From JANPLN01 sp043757265 (lineage in GTDB: Bacteria; Bdellovibrionota; Bdellovibrionia; Bdellovibrionales; JAGQZY01), in the NCBI GenBank assembly GCA_043757265.1, contig JAYUQP010000116.1, positions 1-54,715 on the forward strand: a DNA stretch of 54,715 bases. Direction: 5' to 3'. Position numbers and translations under genes: made by a program. The notes under the pieces were generated by a model that had not been told where the DNA came from, did no database searches, and worked only from the letters and a program-made list of their open reading frames with translations. This document shows positions 33,809 through 42,999 of the stretch, in pieces (position 1 is the stretch's first letter; every line of letters begins with the position of its first letter).

Positions 33809-34770
33809 TGGCTTCGCATATTTTTTTATTTCCGGGCCAAGGCAGTCAGCACGTTGGTATGGGTCAGTTTTTATACAATGATTTTCCCATTGCGAAACAA
33901 ACGTTTGAAGAGGCTTCCGACGCCATTTCTGTCGACATGAAAAAACTTTGTTTCGCATCGGACGAGGCAACTCTTGCGCTGACAGAAAACACACAACCGG
34001 CACTGCTTGCCACCTCTATCGCCACCTTTCGAGTGATGCAAACGTTGCGCGATTTAAAAATCAGCGCCTTAGCAGGACACTCTGTGGGCGAATACGCTGC
34101 ACTTGTTGCGGGCAGCTCTATTCACTTTTCTGACGGCGTTCGACTGGTTCGCAGGCGGGGTCAGCTTATGCAAGAGGCTGTGCCCGTGGGTGAAGGTGGT
34201 ATGTGCGCTGTCATGGGTTTGACCCCGGACGAAGTTTTAAAGCTGTGCCAATGGGCAGAAAAAGAAAGTGGCATTTCGCCGCTTGAGCCTGCTAATTACA
34301 ACACCCCTGAGCAAACAGTCGTGAGTGGGAGTGCGCAAATTCTGGAATGGTTGCGCGAACATTTTAAACCTGAAAAATTAGGTTGGAATAAAAAAGTCCG
34401 TTTAATTCCGTTAAAAGTTTCGGCTCCATTCCATTGCTCGATGATGAAGCCTGCGGAAGACGCCATGGAACAGGAGCTGTCGGACGTTAGTTTTACCGAC
34501 ACACACTGGCCGGTTGTGCAAAACTTTACGTCACAGGGGCATGTTGATGGCAATGAACTCAGAGAAAATATCACGCGACAAATTACCGGCGCCGTTCGTT
34601 GGTCACAAAGTATGGAATTAATATTAAGTATGGGAACACATGAATTTATCGAATGTGGTGCTGGAAAAGTGTTAACCGGACTCTTGAAAAAAATTGACAC
34701 AACGGACTCCACAGTTTTCAATATCAATTCTTTGGATGATGTTATTGCATTCGAAAAATCAGGAGAGTAA
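33808..34770 (+). CDS. fabD: Malonyl-CoA-ACP transacylase
   Basis: Transfers malonyl from CoA to ACP. The 320-residue protein begins with the FPGQGSQ motif. The nucleophile Ser92 is in GHSVGEYAAL, the catalytic His in APFHCS (about 209), and the malonate-binding Arg in the VRRRGQLMQ segment. It overlaps fabH by one base and fabG starts immediately after its stop, so the three are co-translated. Confidence 0.97.
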   Translation: MASHIFLFPGQGSQHVGMGQFLYNDFPIAKQTFEEASDAISVDMKKLCFASDEATLALTENTQPALLATSIATFRVMQTLRDLKISALAGHSVGEYAALVAGSSIHFSDGVRLVRRRGQLMQEAVPVGEGGMCAVMGLTPDEVLKLCQWAEKESGISPLEPANYNTPEQTVVSGSAQILEWLREHFKPEKLGWNKKVRLIPLKVSAPFHCSMMKPAEDAMEQELSDVSFTDTHWPVVQNFTSQGHVDGNELRENITRQITGAVRWSQSMELILSMGTHEFIECGAGKVLTGLLKKIDTTDSTVFNINSLDDVIAFEKSGE

Positions 34771-35559
34771 GTGTCGAATTCCGACGGATTACAAGACGGT
34801 TTATCAGGTGGTTTTTTAGACGGTCTTTTAACCGGCAAAAAAATTATGGTCACCGGCAGCAGTCGAGGAATCGGCGCAGGCATTGCCCGTCTTTTAGCGG
34901 ACGAAGGCGCACAAGTGGCCGTGACCTATTCCTCGTCTGAGGGACCTGCACGCGAGGTTCTCGCATCTCTTAAAGGCGCAGGGCACATGATAGTTGCCTT
35001 GCAGGTGGCCGATGAAAAATCGGTCAGCCAAGCTTTCGAAAAAGTAATGGCCCATTTTGGCGCGCTAGATGGTTTGGTAAATAACGCTGGGATAACCAAG
35101 GATCAGCTTTTGTTGAGAATGAAAGAACAGGATTTTCAATCGGTGATGGATACGAATCTAAAAGGGACTTTTTTGTGCACCAAGTTCGCTGTGAAAACTA
35201 TGATGAAGGCGCGTAAAGGCAGTATCGTGAACATCACGAGCGTGATTGGTCAAACTGGCAATGCTGGGCAGGCAAACTATGCGGCGAGCAAAGCCGGCGT
35301 TGAGGCATTTTCGAAATCCATCGCCAAAGAGGTTGGTTCACGTCAGGTGCGGGTCAATTGCGTAGCCCCTGGGTTTATTGTGACAGACATGACTGACCAG
35401 TTAACCGAGGATCAAAAAACGGGCATTTTAAATAGAATTCCACTCGAGACGCTGGGGCAGACGGACGATGTCGCGCATGCTGTGGCGTTTCTCTTAAGTG
35501 ATAAAGCTAGATATATCACCGGACATACATTAAGTGTGAACGGTGGCTTACATATGTAA
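34771..35559 (+). CDS. fabG: 3-oxoacyl-ACP reductase
   Basis: NADPH-dependent reductase of the short-chain dehydrogenase family. The glycine motif is TGSSRGIG (28-35), NNAG is present, and the catalytic Tyr-Lys pair is in YAASKAG (about 171-175). Compared with typical FabG, it has about 15-20 extra N-terminal residues rich in Gly/Asp/Leu (DGLQDGLSGG-like) before the first strand. The start is GTG at 34771, with AGGAG in the end of fabD. Confidence 0.95.
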   Translation: MSNSDGLQDGLSGGFLDGLLTGKKIMVTGSSRGIGAGIARLLADEGAQVAVTYSSSEGPAREVLASLKGAGHMIVALQVADEKSVSQAFEKVMAHFGALDGLVNNAGITKDQLLLRMKEQDFQSVMDTNLKGTFLCTKFAVKTMMKARKGSIVNITSVIGQTGNAGQANYAASKAGVEAFSKSIAKEVGSRQVRVNCVAPGFIVTDMTDQLTEDQKTGILNRIPLETLGQTDDVAHAVAFLLSDKARYITGHTLSVNGGLHM

Positions 35560-35577
35560 TTGTATTTGGGTCAGTAT

Positions 35578-35605
35578 TTGAAATAAACTTTAGTTTTTGT
35601 ATATT
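35578..35605 (+). promoter_or_regulatory. Sigma70-type promoter for acpP
   Basis: TTGAAA (35578-35583) and TATATT (35600-35605) are separated by 16 bases and lie about 40 bases upstream of acpP. This would give acpP its own transcript in addition to read-through from fabG, which fits the high demand for ACP. Confidence 0.6.
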
Positions 35606-35646
35606 GTATTAAAAAAATGCCACATGGCAACATAAGGAGAAAGTAT

Positions 35647-35889
35647 ATGTCGTTAGAGATTCCAGCAAAAGTAAAAGAAGTCATAGTTGAACAATTGGGC
35701 GTAGATGCTGAGAAAGTTCGCTCTGAAGCTTCTTTCATCGATGATCTTGGTGCTGATAGCCTAGATATCGTTGAACTTGTTATGGCCATGGAAGAAGAAT
35801 TTGACATTGAAATCCCCGATGAAGAAGCAGAGAAACTGAAAACCGTGAGCGACGTCGTTAGCTACTTGCAAACTAAAGGCAAAGCCTAA
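35647..35889 (+). CDS. acpP: Acyl carrier protein
   Basis: An 80-residue ACP. The phosphopantetheine attachment serine is Ser38 in LGADSLDIVEL, and the acidic recognition helix II (EEEFDIEIPDEEA) follows. It carries growing acyl chains in type II fatty-acid synthesis. The start at 35647 has AAGGAG upstream; a longer frame from 35617 lacks it. fabF follows after 15 bases. Confidence 0.97.
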   Translation: MSLEIPAKVKEVIVEQLGVDAEKVRSEASFIDDLGADSLDIVELVMAMEEEFDIEIPDEEAEKLKTVSDVVSYLQTKGKA

Positions 35890-35904
35890 TTTAGGAGGCC
35901 GACC

Positions 35905-37182
35905 TTGTCGCAAACAAGTGTTTTTACTCGCCCGTCCAATCCACAACGCCGAGTTGTAGTGACTGGAATCGGAATTATTTCTCCTCTTGGCTTAACAGTT
36001 GAGGAGAACTGGAAAAATATTTGCTCAGGAAACTCGGGCGTCGGCCGAATTACGCATTTTGATACAGAAAAATTTTCCGTGAAAATTGCTGGAGAGGTCA
36101 AAGGGTTTGACCCCTCCGTCGTCATCGAAAAAAAAGAACAAAAAAAAATGGAACGCTTTACGCAGTTTGCGATGTATGCAGCTCAACAAGCGATCACCGA
36201 CTCAAAACTTGATTTTTCCACCAACGAAGTCTTGCGTGCCCGCACTGGCGCCATGGTTGGCGTGGGTATAGGTGGACTTTCTTCGATTGAAGATCAATGC
36301 ACCGTTTTAGCTGCTAAGGGGCCTTCCCGTATCACTCCATTTTTCATACCACTGGTGATTACAAACATGGCGTCTGGTCACATCTCGATTCGCTACGGCC
36401 TGCGGGGACCGAATTTTTCAGTTACTTCGGCGTGCGCTTCTGGAGTTCATTCCGTGGGAGAAGCTGCCAAATACATTCAAGACGGAACCTGTGATGTGAT
36501 GATTTCAGGCGGCGTCGAAGCGGCGGTAACTCCCCTTGCAATTGCTGGCTTCTCTTCGATGCGGGCACTTTCGGAGCGCAATGATGAACCAACCAAAGCG
36601 TCCCGGCCCTTCGACCGCAATCGCGATGGTTTTGTTCTCGCCGAAGGCGGTGCCATCCTTATATTGGAAGATTACGAACATGCCTCTCGTCGAGGCGCCA
36701 ACATCTACGCTGAGCTCACCGGTTACGGTGCCTCCTCCGATGCCTATCACATGACAAGTCCACCGCCTGACGGCGCAGGAGCTGCTATGGCGATGAAGAT
36801 GGCACTTAAAAACGCCAATCTTTTGCCCGAGAAAATTGGCTACATCAACGCCCACGGCACAAGCACACCAACGGGCGATGGAATTGAATCCACTGCCATT
36901 AAATTTGTGTTCGGTGACCATGCGAAAAAACTTTTCGTGAGCAGTACGAAAAGTATGACTGGTCACGCGCTTGGCGCAGCGGGTGCTTTAGAAAGCGTTT
37001 ACAGTTTACTCGCTTTAAAAAATCAAATTGCACCGCCAACAATCAATCTTGATTCACCGTCCGAGGATTGCGATTTAAATTACGTTCCACACCATGCGCG
37101 TGATGGAAAATTTGACCACGTTCTTAACAATAGCTTTGGTTTCGGTGGAACCAATGCTTGCGTGATATTTAGTAAAGTATGA
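35905..37182 (+). CDS. fabF: 3-oxoacyl-ACP synthase II
   Basis: KAS II elongates acyl-ACP with malonyl-ACP. The 425-residue protein has the catalytic Cys177 in TSACASG, the first His in NAHGTSTPTGD and the second in MTGHALGAAG. The TTG start at 35905 has GGAGG upstream. The N-terminus is about ten residues longer than many FabF proteins. It overlaps rpiB by four bases. Confidence 0.96.
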   Translation: MSQTSVFTRPSNPQRRVVVTGIGIISPLGLTVEENWKNICSGNSGVGRITHFDTEKFSVKIAGEVKGFDPSVVIEKKEQKKMERFTQFAMYAAQQAITDSKLDFSTNEVLRARTGAMVGVGIGGLSSIEDQCTVLAAKGPSRITPFFIPLVITNMASGHISIRYGLRGPNFSVTSACASGVHSVGEAAKYIQDGTCDVMISGGVEAAVTPLAIAGFSSMRALSERNDEPTKASRPFDRNRDGFVLAEGGAILILEDYEHASRRGANIYAELTGYGASSDAYHMTSPPPDGAGAAMAMKMALKNANLLPEKIGYINAHGTSTPTGDGIESTAIKFVFGDHAKKLFVSSTKSMTGHALGAAGALESVYSLLALKNQIAPPTINLDSPSEDCDLNYVPHHARDGKFDHVLNNSFGFGGTNACVIFSKV

Positions 37183-37625
37183 AAATACTTATTGCTTCTG
37201 ATCATGCTGGCTTTTTAGTAAAACAAAAAGTCATTGAGTTTATAAGAAGTAAGTTTTTAAGTACTGATTTTTCTGTAATGGATTTAGGTCCACAAAATGA
37301 AGATCGTACTGATTATCCAGATTTTGCCGACAAAGTGATTTCGGAATTGAAAAAAAATCCTGGATCCTTGGCCGTGCTCCTGTGTGGCTCCGGGCAAGGA
37401 ATGGCGATGCGCGCGAACAAATACGCCTTTGTGCGTGCAGCGCTTTGTTGGAATGAAGAGTCTGCGCGCCTTGCGCGTGCGCACAACGATGCCAATGTTC
37501 TCTGTTTGGGAGCACGAATGGTTCCGGAAAACGAATTGTTTGCGGCGCTCAATGCATTTTTGTCCACGCCGTTCGAAGGCGGACGACACGCCGATCGCTT
37601 AAAAAAATTAAATCATCCTGTTTAG
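37179..37625 (+). CDS. rpiB: Ribose-5-phosphate isomerase B
   Basis: Interconverts ribose-5-phosphate and ribulose-5-phosphate in the pentose phosphate pathway. The 148-residue protein has the typical ASDHAG start, the catalytic Cys69 in LLCGSGQGM, and the NDANVLCLGAR run. The start overlaps the fabF stop (ATGA). Co-location of rpiB and glyA is common in bacteria. Confidence 0.95.
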   Translation: MKILIASDHAGFLVKQKVIEFIRSKFLSTDFSVMDLGPQNEDRTDYPDFADKVISELKKNPGSLAVLLCGSGQGMAMRANKYAFVRAALCWNEESARLARAHNDANVLCLGARMVPENELFAALNAFLSTPFEGGRHADRLKKLNHPV

Positions 37626-37651
37626 ACGCTATTGTAGCTGGGAGTCAAAAA

Positions 37652-38881
37652 ATGTCCTTAAAGTCTGTGGATTTAGAAATTTACAATGTTGTGCAAAACG
37701 AATTTGAACGTCAGCAATTTGGTCTGGAAATGATCGCCTCAGAAAATTATGCTTCGAAGGCGGTTATGGAAGCCCAAGGTTCGGTTCTCACGAATAAATA
37801 TGCTGAAGGCTATCCCGGCAAACGTTACTACGGTGGTTGCGAATTTGTCGATGTGGCCGAGTCTTTGGCCATCAGCCGTGTCTGCGAACTTTTTGGTTCC
37901 GCTGCCGCCAACGTGCAACCGCACTCTGGGTCGCAAGCTAACATGGCTGTCTATTTGGCTGAGCTGAAAGCCGGAGATCAAATTTTGGGGATGGATCTAT
38001 CGCATGGGGGCCACCTCACACATGGTTCGCCGGTGAATTTTAGCGGAATTTTATTTAAGGTCGCAAGTTACGGTCTTGATCCTCACACGCACCTCATCAA
38101 CTACCAAGACGTTATGGAGAAGGCTAAAGAATCAAAACCAAAACTGATCATTGCAGGCTATAGTGCCTACCCGCGAGTTTTAGACTTCGCAAAGTTTCGA
38201 GAGATCGCCGACGCCGTGGGCGCTAAACTTCTTGTGGATATGGCGCATTTTGCGGGTCTTGTGGCAGGCGGCGCCCACCCGAACCCTGTTCCATTTGCAG
38301 ATTACGTTACGTCGACCACCCACAAAACTTTGCGCGGGCCGCGTGGAGGAATTATTTTAACATCCGAAGAGAATGCAAAAAAAGTAAACAGCAAAATATT
38401 TCCTGGTATCCAGGGTGGCCCGCTCGAACATGTCATCGCTGCGAAGGCCGTGGCTTTCAAAGAAGCTCTGCAGCCGGAATTTAAAATCTACGCAAAAAAA
38501 ATCATCGAAAATGCAAAAGCTCTCGCTGAGGGGTTGCTTGCTGAGAAATTTCACCTTGTCACTGGCGGTACAGACAATCATTTAATGCTGCTTGATTTAT
38601 CGGCCACGGACGTCACCGGTAAAGATGCGGAGTTCGCATTGGACCAGGCGGGAATCACGGTCAATAAAAATACCGTCCCCAATGAAAAGCGCAGCCCTTT
38701 TGTAACTAGTGGAATCCGCATCGGCACACCGGCGCTGACCACGCGTGGGATGGGACCCGCTGAGATGAAAAAAATTGCGTTGTGGATTTCGCAAGTGGTT
38801 AAAAATACCAAAGACGAAGCTGTGGTTAAAAATGTGCGTTCGCAAGTGCGCGAACTTTGCCAACAGTTTCCGATGTACTAG
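37652..38881 (+). CDS. glyA: Serine hydroxymethyltransferase
   Basis: PLP enzyme converting serine and tetrahydrofolate to glycine and methylene-tetrahydrofolate. The length of 409 residues is close to the family norm. The PLP lysine is Lys225 in TTHKTLRGPRGG. Other signatures are SENYAS, the NVQPHSGSQANMAVY run and DMAHFAGLVA. It is separated by 26 bases from rpiB and one base from the M23 gene. Confidence 0.97.
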   Translation: MSLKSVDLEIYNVVQNEFERQQFGLEMIASENYASKAVMEAQGSVLTNKYAEGYPGKRYYGGCEFVDVAESLAISRVCELFGSAAANVQPHSGSQANMAVYLAELKAGDQILGMDLSHGGHLTHGSPVNFSGILFKVASYGLDPHTHLINYQDVMEKAKESKPKLIIAGYSAYPRVLDFAKFREIADAVGAKLLVDMAHFAGLVAGGAHPNPVPFADYVTSTTHKTLRGPRGGIILTSEENAKKVNSKIFPGIQGGPLEHVIAAKAVAFKEALQPEFKIYAKKIIENAKALAEGLLAEKFHLVTGGTDNHLMLLDLSATDVTGKDAEFALDQAGITVNKNTVPNEKRSPFVTSGIRIGTPALTTRGMGPAEMKKIALWISQVVKNTKDEAVVKNVRSQVRELCQQFPMY

Positions 38882-38882
38882 A

Positions 38883-39386
38883 ATGATCGTAAGATTTTTC
38901 AAGTTTTCATTACTATTTACTATCTACTCGATGACTGCATGTTCAACCATGTCGGACGATGGTGAAGAGGTTGTCGATGTTTCGGATGCGCCAACGATTG
39001 AGTTTTCCTTCCCGCTCAAGGATTACCGTAGAATCAGTCGTGGTTATAAGGGCCACCATCGTGGGATTGATGTGAGCGCGCCAAAAGGAACGAAGATCTA
39101 CGCAGCCGAATCGGGCTGGATTACCTATCAGGGTACGAAGTTTCATGGTTACGGAAAACTTGTGATTGTGGAACATAGCAAAAGCTGGGCGTCTTTTTAT
39201 GCTCATCTCAACGGATTCCACGCAAAAGAAAAGACCTGGGTCAATAAAGGCGATGTCCTTGGCTATGTAGGACACACTGGACGCTCGCGCGGTGATCATC
39301 TGCACTTTGAGGTGCGATATAGAAATCGTCCGCTCGATCCGCTGGGTTACTTCAATAAAAATAAACTTAGGTTTGCAGGTCGTTGA
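38883..39386 (+). CDS. M23-family peptidase lipoprotein
   Basis: A 167-residue lipoprotein (lipobox MTAC, Cys20) with an M23/LytM domain. Zinc ligands are present: His59 and Asp63 in HHRGID, His107 in YAHLNG, and the HLH of GDHLHFE (139-141). The site is complete, so it may be an active peptidoglycan endopeptidase rather than an activator. The ATG at 38883 is chosen because the signal starts there; it lies one base after the glyA stop, so it is probably coexpressed. Confidence 0.85.
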   Translation: MIVRFFKFSLLFTIYSMTACSTMSDDGEEVVDVSDAPTIEFSFPLKDYRRISRGYKGHHRGIDVSAPKGTKIYAAESGWITYQGTKFHGYGKLVIVEHSKSWASFYAHLNGFHAKEKTWVNKGDVLGYVGHTGRSRGDHLHFEVRYRNRPLDPLGYFNKNKLRFAGR

Positions 39387-39416
39387 TAGAATTTGCTGTT
39401 GTCGACAGCAAAAAAA

Positions 39417-39440
39417 AGACGGCATAAGCCGTCTCTTTGC
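39417..39440. terminator. Rho-independent terminator
   Basis: 7-bp stem (AGACGGC/GCCGTCT) with an ATAA loop, A-run before and T-rich run after. It ends the fab-glyA-M23 transcript and may act for the convergent gene as well. A second small hairpin (GCTGT/ACAGC) is at 39395-39409. Confidence 0.8.
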
Positions 39441-39462
39441 AAGCATTAAGAAATCTTAATAG

Positions 39463-39849
39463 TTACTCGTTAAATTTTGCGTCGAATTCGCACTCAGCGC
39501 CCAATGTTTTCCAAGTGTTGTTTTGCATATAAAAATGCGTGTAGCATTTAAATTCTTCGGATGTCGCGCAGTAGTTTGCTGGTCCCTTTGCAGTTGTGAT
39601 AACTTCGAATTTTTCAGGCGCAGTTTCAGTACCCGCAGTCACGATGTAGCCGTCGATCGAAAAGTCTTCTAATCCGCAACTGGTGCCGTTCTCCTCGATA
39701 AACAATAAATTTTCGAGAGCGTTTTCGGTTTCTCTTGTGATGTAGGATTTATCGAGCCCCGTAGCACGCAAAAGATCGGCTTCGGTGACCGAAATATTCA
39801 CCGCAAAAACATATGATTGAAAAAATAAAACTAAAATTTGAATTAACAT
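39463..39849 (-). CDS. Small secreted protein
   Basis: A 128-residue protein with a signal peptide (to about VFAVN). The mature part has four cysteines (TSCGLED, ANYCATS, EFKCYTH, GAECEFD), suggesting two disulfides. No family is recognised. It converges with the M23 gene across the terminator at 39417. Confidence 0.6.
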   Translation of the reverse strand: MLIQILVLFFQSYVFAVNISVTEADLLRATGLDKSYITRETENALENLLFIEENGTSCGLEDFSIDGYIVTAGTETAPEKFEVITTAKGPANYCATSEEFKCYTHFYMQNNTWKTLGAECEFDAKFNE

Positions 39850-39991
39850 AATCCCTCCATGGTTGGCGTTTTATACTGGTTTATAACGAGTGTCATGACA
39901 ATCCTAAGGGCGCGTGTTGAGATTTTAGCAGAACATAAACAATGCACTATACCGAACCCCATTTTGTGGTCGGTATTACAAGGAGGAAAAT

Positions 39992-40552
39992 ATGATGCAT
40001 AAAGCTATTTTTTCGTTAATAGCCGTTTTATTTGCTGTGGAAACTTTTGCAGCAAGCCCGTTTAAGGTAGCAAGTGAATTTGCTCTTCAAGGAATAAAGG
40101 GCCGCTCGCTGATCAACTGGACAGTGGGAGATACAGCGTCGTACAGCATGAACATGGGATTCATCCAAGGTTCAATGGTGATGACAGCAACATCGGTCAC
40201 AGCTGACGAAGCGTGGATGACTCAAGATGTAGATATGGGATTTTTAGGTAAGCAAAAAGTTGAAGTGTTACTTGATGCAAACACCGGCGAAATTAAAAAG
40301 ATCATCGCTAATGGTCAAGAACAACAGATTCCCGAGCAAGATATGGAATTGATCGAAATCATTACCGACACTGTGACAGTTCCAGCGGGGACTTTTGAAT
40401 GTCAGCACATTCGCCTTAAAGATAATAAATCTGGTGGCGAAATTAAAATGTGGGCAAATCAAACTGTTGCATTGAGCGGCATGGTGAAGTCCGTTCAGCC
40501 GGGCCAATTTGGCGAAATGACTTTAGAGCTGACGTCGTTTCTTAAGCAGTAA
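39992..40552 (+). CDS. Secreted beta-rich protein
   Basis: A 186-residue protein with a signal peptide (ending TFAAS). The remainder is a repeated strand pattern (WTVGDTASYSM, the VTVPAGTFECQHIRL segment) reminiscent of DUF3108-like and LolA-like folds, but I cannot fix a family. AAGGAGG before the ATG is strong. It converges with the NHL gene with no spacer, the stops being adjacent. Confidence 0.6.
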   Translation: MMHKAIFSLIAVLFAVETFAASPFKVASEFALQGIKGRSLINWTVGDTASYSMNMGFIQGSMVMTATSVTADEAWMTQDVDMGFLGKQKVEVLLDANTGEIKKIIANGQEQQIPEQDMELIEIITDTVTVPAGTFECQHIRLKDNKSGGEIKMWANQTVALSGMVKSVQPGQFGEMTLELTSFLKQ

Positions 40553-42046
40553 TTAAAACGGTATTGTGAATTGCAGAACTCTGTGGTTGCTATAATCAGC
40601 AACCCAGAGTTTTCCATTTTGGATAGACAACCCCCATGGGTCGCGGGAACTGGAAGCGCTAACACCTCCGGTGTTTTGAGTGTTAGTGGTAAAGTTTGGC
40701 TGCCCGATGACAGCGTCTGCTGGCTGGTAATTTGTTGTCGGAATTGAGTTCCAAACTAAGATGCGATTGTTACTGAAGTCTCCAACATAAAAACGACCTT
40801 GGTCGTCCACAGCCGGTGCACCTGCAAATGCAAGCGTCGATGCGCTGATACCGCCGTTGTTTGCACCTAAATCGGTGAAGCTTGGTTGTCCTATGACAAC
40901 ATTTGCTGCGGCACCTGGACTTGTAGGGATACTATTATAGATGAGAATTCGGCTATTGCCATAGTCGGCGATAAACATTTGATTGCCATGAACTGAGACC
41001 ATGTAAGGATACGAGAGAGTCACATCGGTTGTATTAGAGGCGTTGCTGCTAAAATTTGCCTGCCCCACGACGACATCGGCTGCCTGTGCATTTGACGTAG
41101 GAAACGTATTCCATATCAGCACCCGATTGCTTCCGCTGTCTACAACCAGAAGTTTTAACCCAGAAATAAAAGCTGCTCCCGGAAAAGCAAGGTTGATGGC
41201 AGATGGGCTTAAGGTGCCGTCCGCATTTGAATTCATATTGGGCTGTCCGAGTACCAGGTCAGCCGCCTGACGTGGAGTCGTTGGAAGCGTGTTCCAGATC
41301 AATACTCGGCTATTTGATTCATCTGCTACGACCAGACGTGTGCCATCGCTGTGAACAAATACAGGGTTACACAATGATTGAGCCGAAAGAGCACCGGTGT
41401 TGCAAGTGTTGGTGGTCACATTGGGTTGACCAAGGACAAAATCAGCCGGCGCTTGGGTGCTTGTGGGAACAGTGTTCCAAATTAAAATTCGGTGGTTACT
41501 TGTATCGGCGACAAAAAGCTTTCCGCCAGCGACGACAGAGTTATAGGGATTGTTCATGGAGCTCGCGGAGAGGCTGGGAAAATTGGCTGTGTTAAAGTTC
41601 ATTGCCTGCTGCCCCAGAGAAACTTGCGCTGCCGCCGTACTCACAGTGATAGTGCCCACGCCTTGCATGAGGCTGGAATTAGAAACAGTGATGGAGGCGG
41701 TTCCCGTGCTTGTTGAGCGGAAGTAGAAAGCAAATGTCTGTGTGTCGGCAGCGACGGTGTACTGTGTGACAGGCGTTGTGCAGCTGACATTGGAGTACAG
41801 CGTGCCGAGATTTGTGCTGAGATTCATCGTTTGCACGCGGCCTGCTATCGTAGGTTCATTTGTTCCGGTAGAAATACTCGCATTCACACGGTGGCAGAGG
41901 CCTGGCCACGTTGTTGCTGAATTAAAAGCCACATTGAGAGTCGATGGACGTAAAGGCGATGCCCCTTTGATTTCTCCACCCGAACCTTTACAAGATGTGA
42001 GTTCCAAAAATAAGAATAACAGAGATAATTTATTCAGCGTTTTCAA
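40553..42046 (-). CDS. NHL-repeat beta-propeller lipoprotein
   Basis: A 497-residue lipoprotein (lipobox LTSC, about Cys19). Residues 30-150 look like an Ig-like domain. The rest contains about six NHL-type blades with the recurring pattern LFVADTSNHRILIWNTVPT and VLGQPN. Such propellers bind proteins, peptides or glycans on the cell surface or in the periplasm. It overlaps the upstream barrel gene by four bases (ATGA) and is the last gene of the lasso-type operon. Its involvement in that pathway is inferred from position only. Confidence 0.75.
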   Translation of the reverse strand: MKTLNKLSLLFLFLELTSCKGSGGEIKGASPLRPSTLNVAFNSATTWPGLCHRVNASISTGTNEPTIAGRVQTMNLSTNLGTLYSNVSCTTPVTQYTVAADTQTFAFYFRSTSTGTASITVSNSSLMQGVGTITVSTAAAQVSLGQQAMNFNTANFPSLSASSMNNPYNSVVAGGKLFVADTSNHRILIWNTVPTSTQAPADFVLGQPNVTTNTCNTGALSAQSLCNPVFVHSDGTRLVVADESNSRVLIWNTLPTTPRQAADLVLGQPNMNSNADGTLSPSAINLAFPGAAFISGLKLLVVDSGSNRVLIWNTFPTSNAQAADVVVGQANFSSNASNTTDVTLSYPYMVSVHGNQMFIADYGNSRILIYNSIPTSPGAAANVVIGQPSFTDLGANNGGISASTLAFAGAPAVDDQGRFYVGDFSNNRILVWNSIPTTNYQPADAVIGQPNFTTNTQNTGGVSASSSRDPWGLSIQNGKLWVADYSNHRVLQFTIPF

Positions 42047-42984
42047 AATTCGACTCCTACCCGCAGGTCAAAGTTTGATTGGAAAAGATTTTGATAGCCA
42101 GCTTCGTATTTGTAATCATGCCACTCGCCTGTCCAAAATAATGAGACGCTCCAGTTATCGGGAAGACGGTGCACAACTCCAAGAGAGCCATCCACGGTGA
42201 AATGCGGTGTGACCCCCGAGGTGTAGGGGTACTGATAGCGCAGGAATCCTTCAAGTCTCCAGGTTTCGGTGATCGCGCGATGATGTTCGATACCTAAGCC
42301 AAAGGTGCGAATGCGGTTGGTCCTTTGGCTGAGAACCACTGGTGTAACTGGAGATAAAAATGGCAGATCGTGCTGATGGATTCCAAGTTTTAAAAATGTT
42401 TCTTTGTTTCGTTCTTTTTTAAGGGGATGTGAGCGATAAAGAATCTCGATTCCGGCTCGACGGAAATTATAATGTCCGTTTTGAACTTCTGTAAATGGGG
42501 AGCTAATTATTTCTCCGGGTGTATTTCTAAAATACGCATCCACACCCCAATGCCAACTCCACCAAGCTCCCGCCTCCAAAATAAGCGTGGGCCCCAAATT
42601 GTCTGAAACAGAAATATCCACAAACTGAGGCATGCTTTGCGCATATTCTGATTGGCTGATCCCCGCTCCAAGTCTCGCCCAGTATTGAGGTGATAGTACG
42701 GGGTTTTCGGACCGTGCCGAGCGCTCGTTTTGAAGAGGACTGACTTCGTTGGGTGCGCCACCCTCGGTATTTGCGGTCTGGATGATCGGTTGGACATCTG
42801 GTGTCTGAGCTGGTTGTGCTGTTATGGCCGCTGCGGGAGCCGGTATTGGTTCCGTCGATTTTTTTTCAGCTTGCTCGGAGTCGGTGTTTGCAGTCGCCGG
42901 TAATGCTACGAGGGGCATTGGAGCCACCATCAACAGCAAAAAACACAAAACGTTAAATCTTTTTAGTTTACTCATGTTTGTCAT
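42043..42984 (-). CDS. Outer-membrane beta-barrel protein
   Basis: A 313-residue protein. A signal peptide (ending LPATA) precedes a disordered Pro/Ala/Gln-rich linker (to about residue 95), then alternating amphipathic strands with aromatic belts to a C-terminal phenylalanine (LRVGVEF), the usual mark of an outer-membrane barrel. It lies 15 bases after the leader-methyltransferase gene and overlaps the NHL gene. It could export, anchor or receive the modified product; this is inference. Met4 (42975) is an alternative start. Confidence 0.7.
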   Translation of the reverse strand: MTNMSKLKRFNVLCFLLLMVAPMPLVALPATANTDSEQAEKKSTEPIPAPAAAITAQPAQTPDVQPIIQTANTEGGAPNEVSPLQNERSARSENPVLSPQYWARLGAGISQSEYAQSMPQFVDISVSDNLGPTLILEAGAWWSWHWGVDAYFRNTPGEIISSPFTEVQNGHYNFRRAGIEILYRSHPLKKERNKETFLKLGIHQHDLPFLSPVTPVVLSQRTNRIRTFGLGIEHHRAITETWRLEGFLRYQYPYTSGVTPHFTVDGSLGVVHRLPDNWSVSLFWTGEWHDYKYEAGYQNLFQSNFDLRVGVEF

Positions 42985-42999
42985 AATTCTACGTAGATA

